This document shows positions 21,681 to 34,097 of a stretch of 64,000 nucleotides of DNA, in pieces. Numbering within the stretch: the first letter of the stretch is position 1; each line of letters opens with the position of its first letter. Origin of the DNA: Galbula dea (Eukaryota; Chordata; Aves; Piciformes; Galbulidae); the NCBI GenBank assembly GCA_013399015.1, contig VWZX01006814.1:3508699-3572698 (forward strand). The letters are read 5' to 3'. Made by a program: the position numbers and the translations under genes. The notes beneath the pieces are model-generated. The model was not told the DNA's origin. It made no database searches and saw nothing but the letters and a program-made list of their open reading frames with translations.

Positions 21681-24600
21681 ACAACATGTAAGGTTTGTGG
21701 CACCAGCCTTTACGCAGTCTCTGTGCACAGGCATCTGCTTCCCTTTGCTGTCCCTTTCGGGACTTAGCTGACACCTAATTGCAGTAACAGCAAAGCAGTC
21801 AAGCTTGGCTGAATGGGTTTGTGGCAATCTTGGCCCAAAGCTGCTTTAAACAACAACTTGCAAAATAAGCATACATGCACAGAGACAAATATCAAACTGC
21901 AGGAATAGGAACTAGAGACGTGCAGTTTAGGAACATTTCTTAACGCTCCAGCTTGTAGCCCTGCTGATAAGGCAGTTTCCAAGAAGTTGCCCAGCCCTGA
22001 AGTTCTAGAAACTCTCTCTTCCCAAGTCAATAACCTTTTACAGACTGAATCCTTGTGTCATCCTAGAAGCAAACATGATCCAGAAAGGACCTTCTGCAAG
22101 TGATAGGAGAGAAAGGAGAACCTGTGCTGCTAAGAAGGGGTTCAGAAACTTTCTGGCACAGGAAACCAAAACACACATTTAAAAGCACATTTGGTTATTC
22201 TGGTAGCTTGGGAGAGCACAAGAAAATGTGCTTCACCTTCATTCTTCTTTGGCCAAGTTTCCTCATTGCCTGAGATAGAATTGAGGTCCTGTTAGCGGAG
22301 CTGCTGTCTCCCCTTCCTGCACCACACAAGCAGTGGACTGCAGCCCTGCAAGGCTTGGCCTCCCTCCAAGGTCTCTCCTCTTCCATGGAGCGCTCCATCA
22401 GCTCCGAGGGCAGGGCTCTGCACCCAGGCTGCCTCAGCACCAGCTCCCTCACAGCTCCACACCCTGCTTTTCAGCAGTCCTAACTTCAGATATGAGCAGA
22501 GACTCTTTGGAGAGAAGGTTTTCCACAGCATCCTGCAGCTCTGTTAGGAAAAATGTTGCTCTAGTGACAGCACTGAGATGGGTCTGATTCATTCAGTTGT
22601 TTGGCTCCCTCATTTCATGGGAATTTTTAAACAATACCTTATGCAGGTGTGAGAGTTGACACAACAGAGCATGCACCACCTTAGAGTCTGTCAAGCTTGT
22701 GTGTAAACACCACTAGTCCCTCTTTAAAGCTCTTAGGAGCTGTTTCATAAACACAAAATATTTTGTTTAGTTTCCAAATCATGTGCCATGATTTTCCTTA
22801 GCAGGCTTGGTGGTGGAGGAACCACCCATGCAGGTCCGGCAGAACAGTTTTGGTCCCTGTCAGAGCTGTCAGCAGAGCCAGGCAGAGGCTACCACCTGCT
22901 GGATTTTTCCTATGGGCTCCCTGCTCTGAACCTCTCCACAGTGCCATTTGCTGATGGCACCAATTGCTTTCTGGGCAACTGCATAAATGCTGTGTGCTGG
23001 GCATCATGTCACAAACACCTCTCAGTAGCTCTTCATCAATAACAGAGCTACTGAGATTGAGTAAGCTATGTAAACAATGAGGATGCTCGATCTGTAGCTT
23101 TGTGGGCCTGACCTATTTGTTTCTTGTTCAGGGTCTGAAGTGTGTTTTTCAGAGTCTGGCTGAGCTCTCTTCCTTGCTGGCCCTGCAGAACACAGGCAAC
23201 CTTTCTGAGCTGAGGCAAATTGCTAGCATATTACTGAATTGGGGAACCTTACACTTCTCTATTGAAACTTGCTCCTACTAAAAAAAGAAATGACTCTTCA
23301 AACAGCCTTTAAGAAGGTGGAATAAAATTATTGCATACTGGATGGGCACACACCTGGATTTGTGCAGAATCCCACAGTTGTATGAAAGGGTCTGGAGGGT
23401 AGGCATGGGAAGCACCCTTGCATACTTAGTGGTCTTCATGAGAAGCGGTGTTAGAGCATGAACCCATCTCTCTGCAATCATGCACTGGCTCGCAGGCAGC
23501 GCTCCCAAGCAGCCAAGTTGGGTCCACAAGCTGCTGCTGCTGCTTTTATGAGGGTGCAGGACCTGGCCCGTGTGATCCAGGTGATCCGGGGTCATGTTTG
23601 TTCCTCTCAGGGTGGTTGGCTGAATGAGTCCTGTAGCTCACCCTGATTCCTGCAGCCTTGAGACTGGACTCAATACCTGCTTTGGATGGGCAAACTTCAA
23701 GAGCTGAATGCCCACTGCTGCCAACATGGTAGGGGGCTTGTGGTGCTGCAGCATTTCTGGGCCATAGACTTTGTTTGTGTACCGAGCAAGCTGAATGTTG
23801 CCAGTGTAATTTCCTCATCCAGGGTTTGGTTTGCAGGCTGAATGTTGCCAGCATAATTTCCTCATTTAAGGTTTGTTGGGGTTTTTTTTTTGATTGACCT
23901 GCTCTTCTGAGCTGCTCTGAGTTTCTGCAGGTCATGCTAGGTCACACCTACAACGCATCAAGCCTTGGCTGCCCAGTTAGCAGGCTCCAGGAAGGTCACT
24001 GGAAGGGCTCCAGTGTCCTCAAATAGGAGTTGACTCATGCCCTGTGAAATCAAAACAAAATGTCTCTGCATATGAAAAAATATTATGGAAACTGTAGCAT
24101 TCATGCACAAAAGCCACACTTGAAACTTTATCATATAAAATATATAATATTGTAGATGGAAAGAAAAATTGCACAAGGCCTGGTGTGAGTTAAAATCATT
24201 GGCATGCAAAAAATATCCCTTCCCATAAACATGGGGTCTGGTACACAAGTAGGCAGTTGAAGCTAGAAAACTGGGACCCCTTCTGCACTCCCTTGGAGCA
24301 CTCATTTTCTGTAGCAGTTAATTAATTTCCAGGCTCATTCTTTTGTTTGTCAAGAGTAACCCAGAACAAATGCTTATGATAAAGTTATCAGTATGAGGGT
24401 ATGTGGTGGTGTGACAGGTGTGCTTCAAGACCTCGTAAATACAGCAGCAACAGCACCAGTGAATGCAACCCAGGGGCAGAGACAGGTGCTGAGAACACCT
24501 TATGGGCAGGTTGCAGCATCTGGCTCTCTTAGGTCTTTGTGGAAGGTCTGACTCCGTGGTCAACTCTTGACCCACTGATACTGGTCAGGATTTGACTGTG

Positions 24601-27600
24601 ATGCTCAGCAATGCAGAGTCCCTGTGATTCCCTCAGCTTCCATCTGTGTCTTCATTGTATTCCAGCCACAGTGGATTGCCATGGTCCAGGGAGCAGGATT
24701 TAGTATATCACCTTGAGGAAGAGAGCAAAGGATGGCTCAGCATGCACAGCAAATGTAATTCATTGGGGAAAAAATGAATTAATGCATATATTAACCAGTA
24801 ATTTGTCATACAGCCTCTAAAGCCAGCTTCTGATGCTGTCAAGTGTGCAGTGAAGAGCAACAGATACTTCTGCCTCTCCTCTAGCTTCTGTGAAGTTCTT
24901 TGGCACTGAGACAAGCTGAACACCACTGAGGCTGTTTGCTGCTCAGCAAATGGGAGAAGCCACCATGAATGCTTCAGCTTCTGGCTGCAGGTGGCTCTTT
25001 CCTCTAACCTGAGACCATGGGGTAAACTACAGCTCAGCCCTTCCCTCTGTGCTATGCTTCCCTCCTCAGGCAGGAGCATCAAGAGCTGGCTGAAGGCACT
25101 GAAGAAGCACTGTCTGTCTCCTTGTAAACCAAACCTCTAGCACTTTCCATTTATGACTCTGCTATGCCTCATTACCACCACCCTGTGATACCTCTGTATC
25201 AAGAGGATCCCAATACACCAGCAGCTGGACCTGAATACAGACACATTCAAGCTTCAAGCAATACAGAGAGCCAAGTGAAATCACCCAGTTATATCACTTG
25301 TCCACTATTACAATCATATTAGCCCTTTTCCCCCTAAACATATGCAGTTCAGGACAGCTGGTCACACTGTGCAAGTCCATCACTAATCCACATGCATACA
25401 GAGCACAAGAGCTGTAAGATAGCTGATGGGCTCAGGCTCTCATGGGCTGGCTCTTGAATATGGCTCAGCTAACTCAGCTATACTGGTTTACTGCTGGAGC
25501 ATGTTCCCATAACTGACACCAGCAGACATCCAGCTGTGATGACTAAGCTCTTCGTACATTCCAGAAATCCAACAGATAAATATTTCTTGAAAATAAGCTA
25601 ATGTTTTGGTTTGGGCAATGAGTGAACCATCAGCTTAGTTGCTTTCACATGAGGGACAAAGCTTCACAAGGACCTGCAGGGCACCAGGCAGTAACACAAG
25701 CATCTTGCTTGCCCACCCTCCCAGCTCGCCTATCCTCCTTTGATGGGTTTGGAATGAGCTCTGGAGGTCTAACTATGGAGATTAATGATGTGTGAAAGCT
25801 CACTTTCATTTTTCACTATACTTTTTTGGAAGGTGGAACATTTTACAGTTGACAGGACCATGCTAAAGCTATATGAGGCAAGCAACTATTTTTAACCAGA
25901 CAGAGACTATCTGAGAGTCTACTGCTGAATTATTTTAAACAAGGGAGAAACCATGGGATCCAAAAGTGGTGCTGGGAGGGATGGGGGTGGAAAGGACTTT
26001 ATCATGCACTTGTTCCAGTAATTGAACAATTACTTCAAGACTATGATGATGACTATCTATCTGCCTGTGGTGTCACTTCAAGATAGTGGCTGCATTTTAC
26101 AAAATGCTTCTGCTTTGAGAAAGAGGCAGATGCTCAGGTTAGAGCAGCTTGAGAGGCTACTCATACTTACTACCCCTTTTTCATCCTGCACTGTGCTCTG
26201 AACCATACCAAATGGGAGAAGACACCTGAGCATCTTGACACTGCCCTTCCCTGAGGCCCCATCCCTCCACATTAGCTGTATGCAATATGCTGAACACTTG
26301 TGGGTCCACAGCCTGGGTTGAGAGGAGAAAGGGTGGCCTCAGCCACCATCTGGATGTCCTTCCACTTGACAGAGAAAAGCACCATTTCTCCCTCCTCTTC
26401 CCACACACCTCTACAGAGGTAGAACTTCAAAAAAACCGAGTTTGCCTGGTGACACCAGGCTTGTGGATGAACTGAGGGGTTTTCTTCACATTTCCTTTGT
26501 CTAACATAACTCAGACTTGCAGCAACACCTCTTCTCTCTGGAGGGTTGGCAGTTATGGTAGGTCCTCGCACAGGAAAGGGAGAGTTAGAAAGTACACTTG
26601 AGTTACAACTGCCCAACAGGCCATAACCCAAATTGTGCTAGAAGCCTGTCAGCCTGTTTATGTGATTTGATGAATAGCCTATTTATACTCACTCAGAGCA
26701 CAAGGGTGATAAACATGGTAAATATGTACGTGGTGTTTAGCTTTGTTCTGAGGCTTGTGGCTCCATTGCATGTGCAGCATTTGCAGCTGAGCTGACTCCA
26801 TGTGGGAATCTGGCACTGCTCAGACACAGCATGGTGATAGACCAAGGGCCAGGAAAGACATTTCTGCATTCAGACCTGCTATGGTCTGTAAGGCTTTGTG
26901 GTCTGCAATGTTATCCCATTTTGAAAGGAGAAATCAAACCTCCTTCCCTGACCTAGTTTGACACTTGGTCATTGACCTATCACTTGAACTATGGTGGGAC
27001 ATATCCTCAGCCCCCTTTAGACCAGTCTCTTGGCTCTAAATTTCCCCAGAGCTGCTGCTTCTGAGTTTTTGTCCACTGAAAATAAAAGTCAAACCCTGTC
27101 CTGGTTTGCACTGCAGTATGGCTGCAACACAGTGTGCAGAGATGACGCCAAGGCATCATGGAGAGGTCCTGTGTCTGCTTGTCACACAACAAAACATAGT
27201 GTCTGGCTTTTGGGAAGATGGGAAAGTTCAATGAACTCTTTCTCTATCAAACCATCAATAACACCCATAGGACTAAGTGCATAACAAGAGTAATTTTAGC
27301 TGCCAGCTTGGTGGCAGCCTCAAGTGGGGACCCAATTGGCCATGGTAGGTAGGTTGCAGCTCTCTCCAGTCTCCTTGCTGCACTGCATTTGCCTAAATGT
27401 GAGCTGTAAGACCAGGTGGACTTTCTGACTGAAAAGACCCACAAGTAAATTTGGCCAAAGGGACTGGATACTTTCCCTTTAAAAAGTCACCAGGGTCAGT
27501 GTCTGCAGCCTGGGGAACAAAGCTCAGAATAAATGATCCTTGAACTCTTTTTTAAAGCAATTGCAAAGAGCAAGGAACACAGCATGGCTGTGTTCCTGTG

Positions 27601-29039
27601 ACCTCTGTCAACCTCTGTGCAAAACCCAGGGTGCTGCAAAGCCCCAGCTCTGTATCAGGTAGTTGTAGCTGTCACCTTGTGTTTTTTCTCTTACTATGCA
27701 ATGGAAAGAAGTAAGAAGCAGAATTGATACCTGTGATGTTAAATGAAGCACAAGTTGCCAAGCTCACAGGTATGGCCTGCAGGGACCTGGGGAGAGGAGA
27801 GTTGCATCTCCCACTGAACTCAGCTCCCACATGGGATCTTCATCCCTGGATAGGCCCAGAGCTGCCCTTTCAGACCCTCCTCTTCTCCCTTTTCCCCTTG
27901 GTTATTTCCAATCCCACCTATCCTCTCTGGTTATAGCTATGGGGAAGGGGTGGCTCCCTGCCCACCACCCCAGGGCACACCAGAGTCTTGTATAAAGCTG
28001 TCATGGTCCTTTTGCCTGAGGAAATGGGTGGTTCAGCTGATACTGCTGGTCGGCATCCAGCATGCTCACACTTGCACACCATGCATGGCTTATCCCATCC
28101 CCGTGCCTGCAAACTTGAGTAATGGGCTCTGACATGTGTGTTTTTCCACAACACTATCTCTTCAGATCAAATTAATTCTATGATTTCCATCTGCTTCCTT
28201 CTCTACATAAATGATGAAGACTTCCTGAAGCTAATGACCAACCTTGCTCAAAGCTAGGACATTGGAATTAATCTATTGTTCTTGACTACTTTCTGTAGCC
28301 TGGTGACTATAGATGCTACTTCTCCCTTCTCACCCGCAGACCCAGAGGTCCCAAAGCTGCAGGCAAAGAGGCATTTTAGGAGGGGAAGAGGAGGGCAGGG
28401 CAGGGTGTGAAGTGCCTTGTCTGTGGGTTTGAGCCTGCCTGGAGGCTCACACTGAAAGATCTTTGCTGAGGGCCTCTCTGTTGAGTTGCTGCCTGGGTGT
28501 GGGGCGAGGGCAGCACTATGGGTCCAGCCTGGGGTCTACCACAAAAGGCCTTGAACGAGCCCACATCTGCATGCTGCTTACCTGGTCCAAGGGTGATGTT
28601 GGCAGTCACTCAGGTGTTTCTCAGGACATGGTAACTGAGGGCTGGATTTAAAAACACCAGACCATCTCTCCTTTCCAATTTGAGAGGGTTCTCATTGAAC
28701 AGGAAGTTTGTATTTGAGCCCTAGCAACACTGTGTCCTGTAGGTCCTCTTTGCTTTAAGAGGAACTGAGATTTTGATGGGAACATCTTGTATTGTGCATG
28801 CATTTCCCCTCTCCCATTTATCAGGGGTTGCATCGTGTTGCTTATATTGAAGTCTAAAATACAGATAAAGCTAGGGAGCATGAATAAGGAATGCCACTCA
28901 TCAGTAGATACCCCAGAAGCATGTCCTGTTAATAAACAAGTGTTGAGTGAATAGAATGTCCTTTACTCCCTGATTAAGCCATTTTTGTTCACTAGATTTT
29001 AGTTTATTTCTGTGGGGATCAATATTTGCATTTTCTCAT
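21681..29039. other. Intergenic DNA, middle part
   Basis: No coding gene, RNA gene or large repeat recognised. It holds a diverged 47-bp tandem duplication at 23790-23883. Open frames are all under about 130 codons with no familiar motif. Confidence 0.55.
23790..23883. repeat. 47-bp tandem duplication, two diverged copies
   Basis: GCTGAATGTTGCCAG followed by a TAATTTCCTCAT word begins at 23790 and again at 23837. The two units differ at several positions and the second runs into a T-tract. Local tandem duplication without a known element. Confidence 0.8.
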
Positions 29040-29687
29040 GTGTAGTTCTATGAGCCAGCAGTGTGCTCTTGTGGCCAGAAAGGCCAATGGGATTCTGAGG
29101 TGTACTAGAAGGGGTGTGGTTAGTAGGTCAAGAGAGGTTTTTCTTCCCCTTTACTCTACCCTGGTGAGGTTGCATCTGGAATATTGTGTCCAGTTCTGGG
29201 CCCCTCAGTCTAAGAAGGATAGGGAACTGATTGAAAGAGTCCAGCACAGAGCCACAAAGATGATGAAGGGGCTGGAACATCTTCTTTATAAGGAAAGGCT
29301 GAGGGAGTTGGGTCTCTTTAGCTTGGAGAAGAGCAGACTAAGGGGTGACCTCATTTATGCTTTTAAATATGTGAAGGGTGGGGGTCAGAGGGATTGGGTC
29401 AGGCTCTTCTCAGTGGACCCCAGTGACAAGACAAGGGGCAAAGGTTGTAAGCTGAAGCCTAGGAGGTTCTGTGTGAATACAGGAAAAATTTTTCCACAGT
29501 TCAGGTGCCAGAGCACTGGAACAGACTGCCCAGAGAGCTTGTGGAGTCTCCTTCTATGGAGATATTCAAAACCCGTCTGGACGCACTTCTGTGTGACCTG
29601 GTCTAGGGAATCCTGCTGTGACAGGGGGGTTGGACTAGGTGACCTTTTGAGGTCCCTTCCAACTCCTAACATTCTGTGATTCTGTGA
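29040..29687 (+). repeat. CR1 LINE with open ORF2 3' end (copy 3)
   Basis: The longest CR1 piece here, sense on the + strand, ending in ATTCTGTG ATTCTGTG. An uninterrupted frame of 217 codons (29026-29679) covers the last part of the ORF2 polyprotein, downstream of the reverse transcriptase core: MSQQCALVARKANGI, LEYCVQFWAPQSKKDRE and RLRELGLFSLEKSRLRGDL are typical CR1 signatures. The element is 5'-truncated, lacking the endonuclease and catalytic reverse transcriptase parts, so it cannot move by itself. The preserved frame and close match to copies 1 and 2 suggest a fairly young insertion. Confidence 0.94.
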
Positions 29688-31229
29688 ACCTGACTGCATT
29701 TCTGGTATAAGTAGGGCTGGCACCACAAAGTTTTCATAGCCTATTAAAAACATGGATCAGAAGTCTAGAAAACATACCCTGCATCTGTCTCCCATCTGCA
29801 ACTCAACCACCAGTATTTACAGGTAGGACATCTTTCCATCAGAGATCTCAAAGGCTTTGGTGAAGTGTATTAATCCTTTTTAAAAAAATGCTAAACATGT
29901 TGAGCAAGATGCAGTGTCCTAGTGCTCAGCTGTAGCTTTCTTGGCTTGCTCTGCTTACCGGGTGTGCCTATTCTAGTGGGATTTTTGGTGTATTTTAAAC
30001 TAATTAGTTAAAAATTTCCAAACCTGAGCATGCAGTCTTTATGCTTACTTCAGTATCACACCTCAAGGACAGACCAAGCTGATGTTTTTTGTAGGGTCAA
30101 GCCCCTCTGTTCAAACACTAGTTTTACTTGCATCTGCTTTTGTGTCTCTCCTTTTTCCTGCCAGTTGTGAGATCTACATCCCTGTTACACAAGCAAATAT
30201 CACCAGTGTTTTCCTTCTTGATTGTTCTGCATGTAATTTAGACTCCACTAGCAGCATTTTGATTATGTCATTGCATCATTTTAACAGTGTTTTTCTTGGC
30301 TTTTGATTTTCTTGGCATTGCAGTTAGGGCATCTTTGCAGGAGTACTCTTGCTAGCTGCACTGTCCGTTTCCCCTTTTGTGCACCTTGCTCTTGTCTCTG
30401 CAAATCCAAACTGCAAACTCTTTATTTTGCAATTCTCTCCTTGCTTGTTTGGAACAGCTAACGCAATTTCTCTTCCTCTCTAATTTTCATACGTCAGTAC
30501 TTATCTTGGATTGAAGTTGTCCTTATACTACATGAAATCTTTACACAGTGCCTAGAAGATCATGGCAAAGATCAGGAACAATTTGTGCTGGTTCTGCACA
30601 GGCAAAACCCAACTTGCTGGTCCTCAAGTGCTTCTGCTCTAACTTTTGTACAGGAAAACAGACAGATATAGAAAGGAAAACAGGAGCATCTGAGAATGAT
30701 GATGCACTACCCAGCATGATAGAGGTATGTGCTTGGCACTGATTGTTTTCAGACCTTTGTCAGCACCTGTGAAAAAGGATGTCAAATTGTGAAGGATAAC
30801 TAGATACTTTTGAGTGGGTTTTGTACTGGACCCACAGCTTTACTGTCACATTCTGCTTGTCCTTCTCTGGATGCACACCTTCCAAACAGAATGGATTTAG
30901 GATTGTATTTTTCCATGGGCTGTTTAGCAAATCCCATTCCTTAGTCCTGGAAGTTTTGCTTTCAAGGTGTCTTCAGTTTCCCAAAATAGTAGTGCAGGAG
31001 TCTTGGTGGGTTCATTCAAATCCTCATACTTTTCAATTAGCTCTTTCTTGTAAGAGCTGACAGTCAAGTCAGACGTGTATAGTTTGCCAGTACAGAATTG
31101 TATTTTCTTATATTACCAATTATACCACTTGTTTGCGTTTTCTGTAAAACAAAATCAAAGCAATCATGCCATAACAACATTCTTTCTCTTCTCCTAACCT
31201 ACCAGAAAACCTATAAAGGCCTTGAGGTA

Positions 31230-31378
31230 GAATCATTTCATAGAAACATGGAATTGGTTAGGTTGGAAAAGACCTTGAAGACCATCAAGTCCAACCATTA
31301 ACCTAGCATAGCCGAGTCCATTACTAAGCACCACATCTACACATCTTCTAAATACCCCCAGTGATGGTGATATTTCTC
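31230..31378 (-). repeat. CR1 LINE fragment (copy 4, older subfamily)
   Basis: The + strand shows the reverse complement of a CR1 3' end: TTAGGTTGGAAAAGACCTTG, then AGTCCAACCATTAAC and the CTAAGCACCACATCTACA block. It differs from copies 1-3, indicating another subfamily, and the tail repeat is degraded. Limits are approximate. Confidence 0.85.
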
Positions 31379-32946
31379 TCCTCCTGCCCATATATTGCTA
31401 TTTCTGTGCTCTCTGCCCCTGCACTCCCAGCTCTGAGCTGTCACGGCTGCAGTTCCTGGCCCCAGCAAGCCCCATGCTGGCATCCGGGACAGCCCTATAT
31501 GCCAAGGGCAAGCATGATATGTGTCATACTTCCCACTACAAAAAGCAAATCTGCAAGATTCTTAGCCTCCAGGAACCTAGTAGCAAACTAGAAACACAAG
31601 CAGTGTGCCACCATCATGAGTTCTTCTCATAGGATGTAGGAAGAAATAGGAAAAAAGTTGGCCCAGTGATTCCTCTGCCAGAGAGTGGTACTGGAAGCAC
31701 AAGGTTTAATTCAGGGGATGGTCTCTGCGCTGTTGTCGTGTCCTGCTCCTTGGTGGAAACATAACGTGAGTAATCATGAAGCTGAGGGAGGTCTGGCAGC
31801 TGCTGGAGTCCCTGGCTCACACACAGGCAGCAAACTTCCAGAAGCATGGAGAAGAAACAAGGGAAAGTTGATGGGGTTGGAAGCCTACACACAGCCCAAC
31901 TCAGGCAGCCACTTCCCAGAAGGAACCTCCAAAGTAAATATGATTGAGCAAGCCATTTTTGTGCCATGGTTCCAAAGACAGACAGATTTTTCTGATTCTT
32001 TTCCACATATATTTGCTCAAAAGTGCATGTTTTGGATGCACTAGGGTTGATCAAGGACAAGTGAAGATCATGCTCTCAGCTGTGCTCCAGATCTGGGCTT
32101 GCAGTGCCTCAAGTTTGTTCTGTAGAGAAAAGGAGAGGCCATGACACTCCAAAAGCAAGTGGGATGTCTTGTCATGTCAAGTCTCATGCCAGGATGACCT
32201 TTTTAAAACAAGTATTTCTTTTTTCTTCCATCTCTTAGCCTTTTATGAGCTAGACAGTTCCCAGTCCCTTCTTCTCCCTCATATGTTGATTTTAAGCCCT
32301 CTTTGCATATACTGGACAGGGGAACAACCAGCATGGGCAGAACTCAAGGCAGTACTGGCCAGGGGGAAGCACATGTGGGTGCTGCTCATACCACTTCTTC
32401 TCAGTGTTTTTGCACACCTAATTAGCCCTTTTTCCTGAAACTGTAATTAACGATGCCCAGCTCAAGCCTGCCTTCCTCCAAAACCCACCAAGGGCACAAA
32501 AGTATACTGAACCTGGAGTATTTTTTTGTAAGCATGATGTTTTGATAAAACTAAGTTTTGGTTCAGGTAAACACATCACAGACCAGCCCAAATCCTCAAT
32601 TCATGGGCAAACTGCAAGTAGGAAAGTCCCACAGGTGAAAAGCTCATCACAGAGTCTGCACCACCTTCCTGATAGCACAAGCCAGCTTTTCTAGTTGCCT
32701 TCATGGACCCAGCTAACAAAGCCAGGTCTGGTCTCTCTCCAGGGAAGACTGGCTCCTTTTCCAGTTCTGCCTTGAGTACTCCAGCTGACTGTGTCCCCAG
32801 CCAAGGGTTTGCCTGAGCTGATGAGCCAGCAGGTTGGTAAGGGAACAGGAGGACTCATCCTTGTGCTGTTGCACATATGAAGTTCCTGGTGGCCAAAAGA
32901 CTGAAAAATCAAAGGAATGTTGGAAAACATAAGATTTTTTTCATCT

Positions 32947-32985
32947 TTATATATATATATACACACACATATATATATATATATG
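32947..32985. repeat. (TA)n-(CA)n-(TA)n microsatellite
   Basis: Two TA runs flank an ACACACAC core, so the TA arms are mutually complementary around a CA loop. Likely length-polymorphic. Confidence 0.92.
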
Positions 32986-34035
32986 TGAGGGATCAGGACC
33001 CTAGCTGACCTCCTTGGCAGCTGTGTCTGATAGGCTCGTCACTGGTCACAAGGCACCTGCACACAGGATAGTCCCCAGACAGGAGCTGCTCCTCCATGCC
33101 CTGGGTCCAGAACTGTAGGGATGGGAAGCCTGTGCAAGAGCCTGTGAGGCTGCTCTGAGTCACTCTTTGGAAGGGCCTCGCTTCCTTACTCTCAATCCAA
33201 GGCTTCTTGGCAGAAGCCTCCTCCAGCAGTCAGTAGTAAACTCGCTGCTTTGGTTGATTGGTTTGGGTTCTTTTCCGGTGTTTGCTCTGATACACAATTA
33301 ATTAAACATAAGTGCCTCTATTTATTGCTCTCTAGGGAAACTGCTGGCTTGTGTGCCCTGGCCTTTAGGGACATTTCTATTGTTTCAGCTACCACCAAAG
33401 CCAAGGAAAACTAAATCACACTCTCCTTCAGCATGACGGGAGGGAGCTCAACCACCACCGTGCTTCGGCATGGCTTGTGGTTGCCTAAACGTTGTCTTTA
33501 ACGAGAGACACTCAAGTGGATTTGGCATTACAAGGTGACCACTACCAGCAAGGTCTAGGCCCTCTCACCAACCCAAGCAAGGTCAAACCAGCTTGAAACT
33601 GTTGACTGGTCTTTCACTGTCAACAAGCAGCCTTGGAAGATTACAAGGAAAGTCTCAGAGAGGGAAATGGTTTGACGTAATTCAGGTAACAAAAAAATGT
33701 AATCTGCAAGCCTTGTGCTACAGGCTTGCTGCCAAAACTGTCACATCTCTTTCCCCAAGGGCTTCACCTACCTTAGAAGCAAAGGCAACTTGATCCAAGC
33801 TGTATTTTGTCAGGTCCTGGTTTAGAGATACACCTACATTTTTAAATACCAGTAGTTGTTCCCTGCCAGCAGCCTGTCTAAATGCATTTGGTATTGAGGT
33901 TACATGGCCCAAGAAAAACCATGAGGACTTCAGAACACAGCATCCAGGGCTATGGATACCCAGATCGATTGCTGCTTGCTTCACCAGATTGGTTTACAAA
34001 GCACAGGCTTTCCTCTGCCAGTCCTTGCTAATGGA

Positions 34036-34097
34036 AAACATGGTTGGACTTGATGATCTTAGAGGTCTTTTCCAACCTTTATGATTCTATAACTCTA
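34036..34097 (+). repeat. CR1 LINE 3' tip (copy 5)
   Basis: A short + sense CR1 end: TGGTTGGACTTGATGATCTT, then AGAGGTCTTTTCCAACCTTT and a terminal ATGATTCTAT word. Only the last 60 or so bases remain. Confidence 0.85.

Noticed and set aside
29385..29753. 122-codon minus-strand frame at 29.4-29.8 kb
   Set aside because: Complement of the CR1 copy 3 coding strand, so a shadow of the repeat.
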